The notes beneath the pieces were generated by a model that saw nothing but the letters and a program-made list of their open reading frames with translations, had not been told where the DNA came from and ran no database searches. Positions 6,440 through 13,900 of a DNA stretch of 36,278 bases are shown in pieces; within the stretch, counting starts at the first letter, position 1; each line of letters starts with the position of its first letter. The position numbers were made by a program, and so were the translations under genes. This DNA comes from Candidatus Saccharimonadota bacterium. Lineage in GTDB: Bacteria > Patescibacteriota > Saccharimonadia > Saccharimonadales > Saccharimonadaceae. The stretch is from NCBI GenBank assembly GCA_017557865.1, contig JAFYXW010000003.1, positions 1 through 36,278 on the forward strand, read 5' to 3'.

Positions 6440-7673
6440 ATTCATAAATCGCGTAAATAACACCTAGCGCCACTACACCAATCACTGCAAATATTGCCAC
6501 AAATGACGAGCTCTCTTTAAATTCTTCTTTTTCGAGTTTATAATCTGCGCCGTTGTTTTCTTTTGTTTTGATTTTTTTGCACCGTCCAGTTTCCTCATTT
6601 AGTGTATACCCTTCTTTACAAACTTTTTCCTTCACCGTCGTAGCTTTTACGCAGTTCCCAGTTTCTGGATTTAATACTTTTCCCTCCTCACAATTTTTAA
6701 ATTCCTGGTAATTGTTTGGCCCGTTTGGCGTCGGAGCGTAAGTCACGTGCCAAATCTCCTGGCCAGCACCGTCATACCCCACCCACGCAAACGCTGCGCC
6801 CTTTCTTTGCCCATTTGGATATTCCAATTTATCTACAATTCCGCCATTCACATCTATAATTTCTAACGTGTTAAAATTCGTTGGATTTTTGGTAAGTCTA
6901 AAATCCCCCAAATATCTTGCCAAATATCCTTCTGGCTTTATCACCCCACTCAAAGGATAAGTTTTATTTTTGTATTTTAAAAGACAGCCGTCTAACAAAA
7001 TCTGCTCCGACGAAAAATTATAAAATTCTATAAATTGTTCAGCTTGCGAACTATCGTAATAACTCAAAATTTCCGAAAACATCAAACCCTTGCACTGACT
7101 CGGCGGCGTTTCCGCTTCCCCGCCTTTACCCTCCACGCGATAATTCTCCTCAAGATATATCGGTTCATATTCCGCCACGTGTTCAAACTCACCCGTTTCC
7201 AAATTTCTTACTAATGTTGTCGGGCTAGCCGATTTAAATTCGGGGTAGCAATCGTTTTTGCCAGTCCAACACACAGTATCTATAATTTCCTCTCCTCGCC
7301 GAATTTCCAACGGACCAGCCTTAAACGCCAAAGTCTTAGTGTAGTTCAAGGCTGCTAGCTCGTGACCTGGCGAGCTAGCTAAACGAAGGAGGATATTCTC
7401 GCCAGTCATCCAACTGTACTCGGGAAATTCTACCAGACTTATAAAATTCCCGCTGGAGTTAGTATAGCCTATTGAAAGGCCGGCGAGCGAAACAGGTGCG
7501 TCGGAGGTGGTCGCAATTTCTATCATCTCTCCAACATTGCTTACGCCATCTACCGTATAACCCGGATTGACGGCTTTTATAAAAATTTCTGGAAGTTGAG
7601 TGGCAAAACAAACCTGAGAAAAAGCTAAACTATAGAACCCCACTGCCGCAAAACTTAATAAAACTTTTTTCAT
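6357..7673 (-). CDS. Secreted, membrane-anchored lamin-tail-domain protein with 2-Cys adaptor repeats
   Basis: 438 residues. An N-terminal signal peptide (1-24, ending CFAT) leads into two lamin-tail-like beta domains at ~29-155 and ~196-312. Then come two short cysteine repeats, C328-x7-NPETGNC341 and C352-x7-EETGRC365, which match the LNPxTGxC pattern of the 2-cysteine adaptor domain. A transmembrane helix at 390-410 and a basic C-terminal tail follow. The topology is an exterior protein held by one C-terminal span. Lamin-tail domains in bacterial exoproteins occur with nucleases and adhesins; no catalytic motif is seen here. The start lacks a Shine-Dalgarno site and has a weak TAGTGA box 6 nt upstream. 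Confidence 0.78.
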   Translation of the reverse strand: MKKVLLSFAAVGFYSLAFSQVCFATQLPEIFIKAVNPGYTVDGVSNVGEMIEIATTSDAPVSLAGLSIGYTNSSGNFISLVEFPEYSWMTGENILLRLASSPGHELAALNYTKTLAFKAGPLEIRRGEEIIDTVCWTGKNDCYPEFKSASPTTLVRNLETGEFEHVAEYEPIYLEENYRVEGKGGEAETPPSQCKGLMFSEILSYYDSSQAEQFIEFYNFSSEQILLDGCLLKYKNKTYPLSGVIKPEGYLARYLGDFRLTKNPTNFNTLEIIDVNGGIVDKLEYPNGQRKGAAFAWVGYDGAGQEIWHVTYAPTPNGPNNYQEFKNCEEGKVLNPETGNCVKATTVKEKVCKEGYTLNEETGRCKKIKTKENNGADYKLEKEEFKESSSFVAIFAVIGVVALGVIYAIYEFRKEILKFWRKVFQRVRQTLHHVFGRH

Positions 7674-7720
7674 GCCTATTCACTAACAATTTGCTGCTAG
7701 AATTACAACCCCTTACATGG

Positions 7721-7726
7721 TATAAT
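7721..7726 (+). promoter_or_regulatory. Extended -10 box of the membrane protein/flavoprotein operon
   Basis: TGGTATAAT with TATAAT ending 6 nt before the ATG at 7733. It decides this start over the in-frame ATG at 7691, which lies upstream of the promoter. Predicts a leaderless operon mRNA. Confidence 0.65.
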
Positions 7727-7732
7727 TTAAGC

Positions 7733-8437
7733 ATGGGCATTTTCATATCTTTAGAAATCGTCTTTTTGGCCATGCTTACTTATTGTCTTTTCCAACTTCC
7801 AGCTGGTATTTTTTCGATTTTTTATCATTATGCTTCCGGTAAAAGTTCGTCCAGAAAAGCCGATGGTCTTTCTATTTATTACATTCTTGGCGTAGAACTA
7901 TTTTTGTCCGTCATCTTTCTTTTGCTCTATCTCATTTTTTCTTATCTCTTCATTAACATTGGCCCATTTACCAGCACAATTTTCCCGTGGGTTCTAGTCG
8001 GAATCTTTTTAGCCCTTAGCATTGCTAGCTTTTTCTTTTATTTTCGAAAAGGCGCCGGCACCGAACTTTTCATTTCGCGCAAACTCGCAAACAGAATCTC
8101 CGCCAACGCCAAAAACGTCAAAACTTCTTCCGACGCGCTTGTCCTTGGTTTTACCGCCAGCATCCCAGAACTTATTTTTACTTTTCCGCTCTTTGCAGCT
8201 ACTGCCATTGTACTAGCAAATACTACCGAAGTCCCACGGCCTTTATTTGTCCTTCTTTATATCGTCATTGCTATTTCTCCACTCTTTTTCTACCATCATC
8301 TTTTCCATACTGGGCACAACCTCGCCGAAATACAACGTAGCCGCGTCAAGAATGAAACTTTTTATCGCATCGCTATTTGTATTGGCTTTTTACTACTCGC
8401 GCTCACAATGTTTAATCTAGGATTTTACTATGGATAG
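7733..8437 (+). CDS. Polytopic membrane protein, ~6 TM
   Basis: 234 residues with no recognised family. Hydrophobic stretches near residues 4-27, 48-72, 80-102, 130-160, 168-188 and 210-230 suggest six membrane helices. A basic cytoplasmic-looking loop lies around 104-128 (RKGAGTELFISRKLANR), and a His-rich stretch (YHHLFHTGHN) follows helix 5. First gene of a three-gene operon. Its end overlaps the next start by 8 nt (ATGGATAG), so translation is coupled. The operon context suggests a link to a membrane redox or stress function with the flavoprotein, but that is only an inference from position. Confidence 0.78.
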   Translation: MGIFISLEIVFLAMLTYCLFQLPAGIFSIFYHYASGKSSSRKADGLSIYYILGVELFLSVIFLLLYLIFSYLFINIGPFTSTIFPWVLVGIFLALSIASFFFYFRKGAGTELFISRKLANRISANAKNVKTSSDALVLGFTASIPELIFTFPLFAATAIVLANTTEVPRPLFVLLYIVIAISPLFFYHHLFHTGHNLAEIQRSRVKNETFYRIAICIGFLLLALTMFNLGFYYG

Positions 8438-8669
8438 CACTCTCGAAAAGAATATTGCACGCGAACTCAAAATCGACCTAAAAGGCATCGGTGTGCCCGA
8501 AGGCGCTGCTGTCTCTTTTGTTGATAACATTATCGCTGATACCAAGAAAGCCTTAAAAGGCAAAAACGTCGTTACAGAAAAAGATCTCACGCGTATAGTC
8601 GCTCGCGAAGCCAAAAAATATAATCCAGATTTGGCTTATGTTTATAAAAATCGTGATAAAATAATATAA
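8430..8669 (+). CDS. Small protein, 79 aa, with weak ATP-cone-like C-terminus
   Basis: Middle gene of the operon, overlapping the membrane-protein gene by 8 nt and ending 1 nt before the flavoprotein start. Mostly helical and charged, with no signal peptide. Residues 45-79 (VVTEKDLTRIVAREAKKYNPDLAYVYKNR) loosely resemble the second half of an ATP-cone, in which an I..iV...L helix is followed by an AY(V/I) strand. The nucleotide-binding first half is not evident, so this is a weak similarity only. Function unknown. Confidence 0.72.
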   Translation: MDSTLEKNIARELKIDLKGIGVPEGAAVSFVDNIIADTKKALKGKNVVTEKDLTRIVAREAKKYNPDLAYVYKNRDKII

Positions 8670-8670
8670 A

Positions 8671-10041
8671 ATGGGTAAGAAATTTGATTTTGACTATATT
8701 GTAATCGGCAGTGGTCCTGCCGGTGCTACTACTGCCCTTGCCCTTGCTAAAGCAAAAAAAGAAGTCGCCATTGTAGAAGGCGAAAGTTTTGGCGGTTCCG
8801 CCGTCAACTCACGCGATGTGCCTTATGGCATTAGTTTAGATTTTGCACACACTTTTTCTAAATTATCTAATTCACCAGAAACCAGCACGCAGGATGCTCA
8901 TTTCAATTTTCCTACTATCGTTTCTCACAGCGAAGGCATCTCCTCGATTCTTAGCGACGAGTACAAACAATCTTTCCTAGCTGCCGGCATCAGCTGTTTT
9001 GAAGGCTATGCCAATTTTATCGATAGCAACACTATCGTCGTAGGCTCTACACAAATTACCGCAGCCCACTTTATTATTGCTACTGGTGCCCATCTCAAAA
9101 CCAACGAAATCGCTGGGCTTGATGCCGTTAATTACTTAACTCCTGCTACCGCTATCAGATCTCGCCGTTTGCCAAAAGCTGCGCTCGTAGTTGGTGGCGG
9201 TGCTTCTGGTTGTGAAATTGCTGCCTATTTTGCCGAACTCGGCGCCAAAGTCCTTATTATGGAACGTGCTTCTCATCTTCTTCCAAACGAAGATAAAGAA
9301 GTTGGCAAAACTATCCAAGAATACTTCGAAAACGAACTAGGCATGATGGTACTTACCGGTAGCAAAGTCGTTGCTTTGGAACAAGATAATGTTAGCAAAC
9401 GCGTCGTATTCAACGTTGATGGCCGCGAAAAAATGGTTCGCGTTGATTGCATTGTCCTTGCCACCGGTTCTCAACCTACCGTTGACTGTGGCTTGGAAAA
9501 CGCCGGCGTAAATTACAAAAATGCTGGCATTATTGTAGACAAAGGTTTTCAAACTTCCGCCAAAAACATTTACGCCGTTGGCGATTGTGTTAACACCAAA
9601 AACTCTTCCTTTGAACTTGCCGAGTACGAAGGCAATCTCCTAGCTTCTAATCTAATTCATCGCACAAAAAACCCAATTGATTTCGTTGGCTTTGCTCGTG
9701 TTATTAATACCAACCCAGAAGTTGCTGTCATTGGTGCAAACGAATATGACCTACTAAAGCAAGACAAGAAATGCAAAAAATCTCTCGTTGAGTTAAAAGA
9801 CACCTTTGCCGGCAAAATTCACCAACCGTGCTATGGTTTTGTTAAACTTCTCGCCGACAGCAGCAACCACATTATTGGTGCTACCATCGTCGCGCCAAAT
9901 GCTAGCGCTCTGTCTGGCGAAATCGCTCTGGCCATTCGTAGCCGTATCACCGCGTCAGAGCTTGCAAATATTCCACACGTCTCTACATCTTTTGGTGCCG
10001 CTATCAAAACCGCGGCAAAGAATCTCACAAAAACAGCCTAG
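8671..10041 (+). CDS. FAD/NAD(P)-dependent oxidoreductase of the dihydrolipoamide dehydrogenase fold, without the redox cysteines
   Basis: 456 residues with the full pyridine-nucleotide-disulfide-oxidoreductase architecture. There is an FAD dinucleotide fold (VIGSGPAG, 11-18), ATG before the NAD(P) domain, a second Rossmann motif (VVGGGASGCEIA), the FAD-closing motif (IYAVGDC), and a C-terminal dimerisation domain. Yet the GGTCLNVGCIPSK loop reads GGSAVNSRDVP (41-51): both redox Cys are replaced (Ala44, Asp49). The C-terminal His is retained (IPHVS), but the following Glu is not. It cannot run a classical disulfide relay. A transhydrogenase (SthA-like), NADH oxidase or quinone-reducing role is possible. 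Last gene of the operon, with a terminator overlapping its stop. Confidence 0.85.
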   Translation: MGKKFDFDYIVIGSGPAGATTALALAKAKKEVAIVEGESFGGSAVNSRDVPYGISLDFAHTFSKLSNSPETSTQDAHFNFPTIVSHSEGISSILSDEYKQSFLAAGISCFEGYANFIDSNTIVVGSTQITAAHFIIATGAHLKTNEIAGLDAVNYLTPATAIRSRRLPKAALVVGGGASGCEIAAYFAELGAKVLIMERASHLLPNEDKEVGKTIQEYFENELGMMVLTGSKVVALEQDNVSKRVVFNVDGREKMVRVDCIVLATGSQPTVDCGLENAGVNYKNAGIIVDKGFQTSAKNIYAVGDCVNTKNSSFELAEYEGNLLASNLIHRTKNPIDFVGFARVINTNPEVAVIGANEYDLLKQDKKCKKSLVELKDTFAGKIHQPCYGFVKLLADSSNHIIGATIVAPNASALSGEIALAIRSRITASELANIPHVSTSFGAAIKTAAKNLTKTA

Positions 10042-10067
10042 ATTGGGGGGTAATCTAGGCTGATTTT
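10034..10067. terminator. Bidirectional terminator between flavoprotein gene and tRNA-fMet
   Basis: AGCCTAGATT / AATCTAGGCT stem around a G-rich loop. The plus-strand side ends in GATTTT and the minus-strand side in GTTTTTG. The stop codon of the flavoprotein gene lies inside the 5' arm, and the tRNA CCA begins at the other end. Confidence 0.8.
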
Positions 10068-10143
10068 GGTGGCGGGGGTTCGATTTGAACGAACGACCTT
10101 TTGGTTATGAGCCAAACGAGCTACCAGGCTGCTCTACCCCGCG
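10067..10143 (-). tRNA. Initiator tRNA-fMet (CAU)
   Basis: Full cloverleaf of 77 nt with encoded CCA. Anticodon loop CTCATAA gives CAU. Initiator marks are visible: C1 faces C72, so the first acceptor pair is missing, and the D arm reads AGCAGCCTGGTAGCTCGT as in bacterial tRNA-fMet. The three G-C pairs normal at the base of the anticodon stem are reduced to TTTGG/CCAAA. Confidence 0.95.
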
Positions 10144-10146
10144 ACA

Positions 10147-10178
10147 TCACGCTATTTATTATATACCAAATAGCGTGA
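10147..10178. repeat. Perfect 11-bp inverted repeat around the tRNA-fMet -10 box
   Basis: TCACGCTATTT (10147-10157) and AAATAGCGTGA (10168-10178) flank 10 nt that hold the minus-strand TATAAT (10158-10163). It may be a 3' hairpin of the pilin mRNA, an operator, or both. Neither side is followed by a T run, so it is not a standard terminator. Confidence 0.7.
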
Positions 10179-10189
10179 AAAAGCAATAG

Positions 10190-11506
10190 TTAAAAATTCC
10201 ATTCCTTCTGGACACTGAAATTCTTATCAAGGTTATTATCACCATTACTAGAGTTCAATAATTGAATACCATACATTGGGAACTTAAAGCTTGTGTTGGT
10301 GGCTTCTAGCCTTACTTCTACACGACGATATAGATCATTGGCACGCCCAGTAGAATCTACGTTAACTTGCATACCTTTTAGATTTGCTATAGAAGAATCC
10401 TTTTCTGTACCAGTTGCTAAATCGAGTTGTCTAGAACAAACATCGTTATCTGCACAGTAAAATTCCATCTCAAAATCCGTAGCTGGTTGGCCATATGGCG
10501 TCGTTACTACAAAGAGGAAGGTTTTACTGCTCCTAGCCCCACCAATCGGATCCGGTAACAATATATCCACTACACAGGCATAATCGTCTGCGCCACTACA
10601 ATAAACTACAAAAGGCAAATTTTTGCTATCACGATTATTGGTGCTTACTACTTGCGCAGCGGAAAGCACATTTGCCGAACCATTATAAATGCCCTTATAC
10701 GAATCGGCATTTGTAGCTTTGGCTGCCCCAGCATTATCGGTTGGCACCAAGTACATCGTCGCACGATCAGTTTTGTTTCCGCCAACATCAACAGCCTCAA
10801 AGTGACTTATACTAAAGGTTCCTGCAGTTTGAATTAATTGTACTTGAAGTGTAGGTGGCACTGAAGCACTAGACAAAGATGTCGGGCTAAATACTACTTT
10901 GTTATTAGAGAAGTTTGTATAATTATAGGTTTCGCCACCGCGCTGTGAATACCATTTAATCCTTACTTTCTTGATTCTCGATGCAGCCACACTATCATCT
11001 AGCGATACTTTGACTATTTTTTCAGAAGTTGTCGAATCGAGCGAAGCGCGGTAATTAGTAAGATTGCCTTCCATTGTTACGCAAGTATAGGCTTGGTTAT
11101 AATTGCTTTTTGTATCGCCAGATTTGTCGCTTACCGGCACGGACCCATCCGCATCCTTCACACGGCCTAAAATATAGGCTACCATATCGCATCTTGTATT
11201 CTCACGCTCCATCATCCAAACAATATTGTCGCAGGTTGGCTGGGCCTCATAGTTAGAAGGTCTATCTGCCGTCGCGCCACTTTCTAGACATTTTCTGTAG
11301 TTAGCAAATGCGAGTTTAGCATCTTCTACGCCAGCCATTGCCGAATCGTACGCCGACTGCGACAAATCATCGTTTGAAGAACGTGTAATCTCGGATATCA
11401 TAATAGCCGCGAAGCTAGTTACGATGATCATCAAAATCATCGTGGAAATCGCCACGATAAAGAACGATGCCGCCCCTTCTTTAAACTGTTTTTGCTGTCT
11501 TATCAT
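10190..11506 (-). CDS. PilX-like pilus assembly/minor pilin-like protein
   Basis: 438 residues. The N-terminus has a basic stretch, then GAASFFIVAISTMILMIIVTSFAAIMISEI (residues ~9-37) as one hydrophobic helix, then SQSAYDSAMAGVEDAKLAFANY, which resembles the PilX N-terminal domain ((A/Q)AAEAGLEDA). There is no G|FTxxE prepilin cleavage site. The remainder is a large extracellular beta-rich region with several Cys pairs. It probably works with the two prepilins encoded just upstream, as a minor pilin or tip component. The chosen ATG has a GGAG site 6 nt upstream that lies in the last codons of the preceding gene, and it starts 1 nt after that gene's stop; the longer reading frame was rejected. 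Confidence 0.75.
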   Translation of the reverse strand: MIRQQKQFKEGAASFFIVAISTMILMIIVTSFAAIMISEITRSSNDDLSQSAYDSAMAGVEDAKLAFANYRKCLESGATADRPSNYEAQPTCDNIVWMMERENTRCDMVAYILGRVKDADGSVPVSDKSGDTKSNYNQAYTCVTMEGNLTNYRASLDSTTSEKIVKVSLDDSVAASRIKKVRIKWYSQRGGETYNYTNFSNNKVVFSPTSLSSASVPPTLQVQLIQTAGTFSISHFEAVDVGGNKTDRATMYLVPTDNAGAAKATNADSYKGIYNGSANVLSAAQVVSTNNRDSKNLPFVVYCSGADDYACVVDILLPDPIGGARSSKTFLFVVTTPYGQPATDFEMEFYCADNDVCSRQLDLATGTEKDSSIANLKGMQVNVDSTGRANDLYRRVEVRLEATNTSFKFPMYGIQLLNSSNGDNNLDKNFSVQKEWNF

Positions 11507-11507
11507 A

Positions 11508-12377
11508 TTAATCTCCATTCGCCTGCACGGCAAAATTAAATTTATTTATTGCGCAATATTCAAATGCTTCCGTTGCGACGTCGTTTGGTGCCGAACAAGA
11601 TTTGCCACTAGTCTTAATATTTGCACCACCCTTAATCGTACCTAGAATAAACGAAACATTATAAAACCAATTGTCACCTTTAGTGTTTTCTGCCGGCTTT
11701 GATGCAGTTAAATTATAAATGGCTAAAGATTGGTCCAAAAGTTCAATTGGTTCCTCAGACACCCGAGCATACGAAGTAATATCAAATGTCCCTGCAAAGG
11801 TATTTTGGAAGTTTGTATTATAGTTAGACTTAAACGCAGACACGCAAACCGCTCTCGAATCATCACGAATTTTTAGTAGTCTAAAGTCTGTTTTTGTGGC
11901 CTTTGCGCCGTTTTTATTTAGATAAGTAATTTTAACCGGATTCACGCCATTTGGCTTAGTAGTGTTTTCTGCCCAAAAATATCCGGAATTCCAAATATAA
12001 GAATACTTGCCGGTACAAAACGCACCGTATATTGGAATATCATTCAATTTTTTACCAGCCACAGTGAAATCACTGCTTTTTTTCACTACCATCACAAACT
12101 TAGCCGCATGGTCGCTAACACAAGCCGTTCGGTTCCCGTTAACCTTCTGGCAGTCACTCTCAAACGGTTGCAAAGAAGAGTTTTGCACCGAGGTACGAAG
12201 ATCATCTACTAAAGCCATACCCGTAGTATTAATGTCGTTCAAAACTAGTCCTCGCCGGAAAGATGCTATTGTGTTTAAAATAATGAACACGATAGCAAGC
12301 GCTAATACTGCTATTAGCGCAATCGACAAAGATATTTCAACCATGGTAAAACCTTCCTTCGATTTTCTTCGTGGCAT
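11508..12377 (-). CDS. Type IV prepilin-like protein, 289 aa
   Basis: Starts MPRRKSKEG|FTMVEISLS: a prepilin peptidase site after Gly9, Phe at +1 and Glu at +5 of the mature protein, followed by a hydrophobic helix to about residue 33. The rest is a secreted domain with several Cys. Length and class fit a minor (GspJ/PilW-like) pseudopilin. The start is decided by TATAAT (12384-12389) 6 nt upstream, which rules out the longer frame beginning at 12413. It shares a transcription direction with the other pilin genes and is followed by the coupled PilX-like gene. Confidence 0.85.
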   Translation of the reverse strand: MPRRKSKEGFTMVEISLSIALIAVLALAIVFIILNTIASFRRGLVLNDINTTGMALVDDLRTSVQNSSLQPFESDCQKVNGNRTACVSDHAAKFVMVVKKSSDFTVAGKKLNDIPIYGAFCTGKYSYIWNSGYFWAENTTKPNGVNPVKITYLNKNGAKATKTDFRLLKIRDDSRAVCVSAFKSNYNTNFQNTFAGTFDITSYARVSEEPIELLDQSLAIYNLTASKPAENTKGDNWFYNVSFILGTIKGGANIKTSGKSCSAPNDVATEAFEYCAINKFNFAVQANGD

Positions 12378-12400
12378 ACATATATTATAGCATAATCTTT

Positions 12401-13162
12401 TTACTGACGACAAGCATTCTGAGCAATGTCATCTAGCGCAATAATCTCTACACCGGATGCATTACGCGCATCCTTGATAATCCTTACATCTTGTCGCCTT
12501 TCACCGCCATGCTCCGGGCTAATACAAAAATCTATTTGATTAGAAGAAAACCAGTTCGCCGTTAACGCATTTTTAAGAGGATTCTCGGGGTTGTTGTTAT
12601 TATTAAAGGCTTCCTGTACTTTCACTACCCTATTCGGAGCCACCAGAGTGTATATAGTACCCGAACGTGGATGACGCACGATCAGCACCGAAGCACTCCT
12701 ATAGCCAGTTGAAGAACCAGCGTTTTCGATAGCTGCCCCCCATTTTGTTGAATAACTTCTAGTTAAACCGTTATAACCATCACCACTAATAATTGCCTTT
12801 ACGTTAAGGTTGGCCAAAATAGTTTGCAAATTACTTGAACCTAAACCGTAATCTCCTGCCACATTACCAATTACATCATACACATAAACTTTGTATCCGG
12901 TAGCACTGCTAGCGCTAGTCTCGCCGAACGTAATCAATCTACCATAAAGCGCCTTGTTGCTCTGGCCTTTACCGTTACTTTGCGGGTTAGAGACCTCCGA
13001 ATAAACACTACGCAAAAACTCTGCAAAATTTTGCACCGAATCAGTAAAACGCTGCTGATAAACTGAGTTGCTCGTGCCCACCGCGACGCCTACAAAAAGG
13101 GCGCCCGTAATCGCCAAGAAAATTGCAACCTCAATTAAAGTAAACCCACTGCGTTTTTTCAT
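12401..13162 (-). CDS. Type IV prepilin-like protein, 253 aa
   Basis: MKKRSG|FTLIEVAIFLAITG is a textbook class III (prepilin) signal with cleavage after Gly6 and Glu at mature +5. The hydrophobic helix runs to about residue 30. The secreted C-terminal part is rich in Ser, Gly and Asn. It could be a GspH-type minor pilin or the main pilin; length favours a minor one. The extended -10 (TGCTATAAT, TATAAT at 13169-13174) lies 6 nt before ATG, so it is predicted leaderless, and lies in the gap after the FtsB-like gene. Confidence 0.87.
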   Translation of the reverse strand: MKKRSGFTLIEVAIFLAITGALFVGVAVGTSNSVYQQRFTDSVQNFAEFLRSVYSEVSNPQSNGKGQSNKALYGRLITFGETSASSATGYKVYVYDVIGNVAGDYGLGSSNLQTILANLNVKAIISGDGYNGLTRSYSTKWGAAIENAGSSTGYRSASVLIVRHPRSGTIYTLVAPNRVVKVQEAFNNNNNPENPLKNALTANWFSSNQIDFCISPEHGGERRQDVRIIKDARNASGVEIIALDDIAQNACRQ

Positions 13163-13184
13163 AACCTAATTATAGCATAAGTTT

Positions 13185-13613
13185 TTAGCGAGACGGGAAT
13201 AAATACATCATCCACTTTTCAAAATTGGTGTAACTTTTTTCTACAGATGCTTTGGCAATTTCTCTGTGCTTATTTTTAGCCTCTTCGCTATTCTCTGGCA
13301 AGTACACCATGTGCTCACCTGCTAATTGCTTATTGGCCAATTTCCTAGCCATTAGTTCCTGGTATTCCGCCGAATTATAATATTCATTTTCTAGCTCCGC
13401 CATTTGTGTCTCAATTTTCAAAAGCTCCAAACTTCGCTTCTCGGCATTAAGGCGTTCGGAGAGTTCCCAGTTTTTGGTCATTGATTCAATCGATTTAAAC
13501 GCCCACATCAAACAAAGAAAAATCGCCAGCATCAAAACTACATTTTCTACCGTAAAAAAGCCGTGCTTTAGACGGTACTGGATCTTACGAAAAAATGTAG
13601 CTATTTTGTTCAT
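13185..13613 (-). CDS. FtsB/DivIC-like septum formation initiator protein
   Basis: 142 residues with a short cytoplasmic N-terminus, one transmembrane helix (~20-42), a coiled coil (~45-95) and the DivIC/FtsB-type end motif (YYNSAEYQELMARKLANKQLAGEHMVYLP), in which a helix with an ARK.L pattern precedes G(E)..vylP. Such proteins join FtsL and FtsQ/DivIB in the divisome outside the membrane. The position ahead of the pilin genes is odd for a cell-division gene. Predicted leaderless (TATAAT 13620-13625, 6 nt before ATG). Confidence 0.75.
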   Translation of the reverse strand: MNKIATFFRKIQYRLKHGFFTVENVVLMLAIFLCLMWAFKSIESMTKNWELSERLNAEKRSLELLKIETQMAELENEYYNSAEYQELMARKLANKQLAGEHMVYLPENSEEAKNKHREIAKASVEKSYTNFEKWMMYLFPSR

Positions 13614-13638
13614 GGTTATATTATAACACTTGGTAGGC

Positions 13639-13692
13639 TTTTCGCTTTGCGAAAATCTAATGCTCTGGTAGTTTTTTGCTCCGCAAAAAACT
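13639..13692. repeat. Two perfect hairpins of unknown purpose
   Basis: TTTTCGC-TTT-GCGAAAA (13639-13655) and AGTTTTTTGC-TCC-GCAAAAAACT (13670-13692). Both have 3-nt loops and a GC-closing top with an A/T base. They sit between the FtsB-like promoter and the tRNA-Ile terminator, with no ORF of their own. Confidence 0.7.
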
Positions 13693-13711
13693 CCCCCCGG
13701 GCGTCACCTCA

Positions 13712-13735
13712 AAAAAGAGAGCGAGCTCTCTTTTT
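13712..13735 (-). terminator. Terminator of tRNA-Ile
   Basis: AAAAAGAGAGC / GCTCTCTTTTT hairpin 16 nt past the tRNA-Ile 3' end. The minus-strand side carries T6. Confidence 0.8.
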
Positions 13736-13750
13736 ATTCGGTTCCTACGG

Positions 13751-13827
13751 TGGTAGGGATGCCTGGACTCGAACCAGGGACACTGCGTGTATAAGACGCA
13801 TGCTCTAACCAACTGAGCTACATCCCC
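13751..13827 (-). tRNA. tRNA-Ile with anticodon UAU
   Basis: 77-nt cloverleaf with encoded CCA. Anticodon stem TGCGT/ACGCA closes loop CTTATAC, so positions 34-36 are UAU. Most bacteria read AUA with a CAU tRNA modified by TilS; a UAU tRNA-Ile is uncommon. G1-U72 is the only wobble pair in the acceptor. Confidence 0.92.
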
Positions 13828-13847
13828 ACTCAAATAATTATATCATG

Positions 13848-13873
13848 AAAAAGAGCCCCTAGAGGCTCTTTTT
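13848..13873. terminator. Terminator after the 67-aa gene
   Basis: AAAAAGAGCC-CCTAGA-GGCTCTTTTT hairpin with A/T runs on both sides, just downstream of the minus-strand 67-aa gene. The tRNA-Ile promoter box (TATAAT on the minus strand) lies immediately beyond it. Confidence 0.85.
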
Positions 13874-13900
13874 CTTGCACCTAATTAACTTGCGCACTGA

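Noticed and set aside
9806-10063. ORF on the plus strand inside the flavoprotein gene
   Set aside because: A shadow frame of a clear enzyme; composition is not protein-like.
12378-12413. Longer start for the 289-aa prepilin
   Set aside because: It would overlap the upstream pilin gene and include the gene's own -10 box; the prepilin signal begins properly at 12377.
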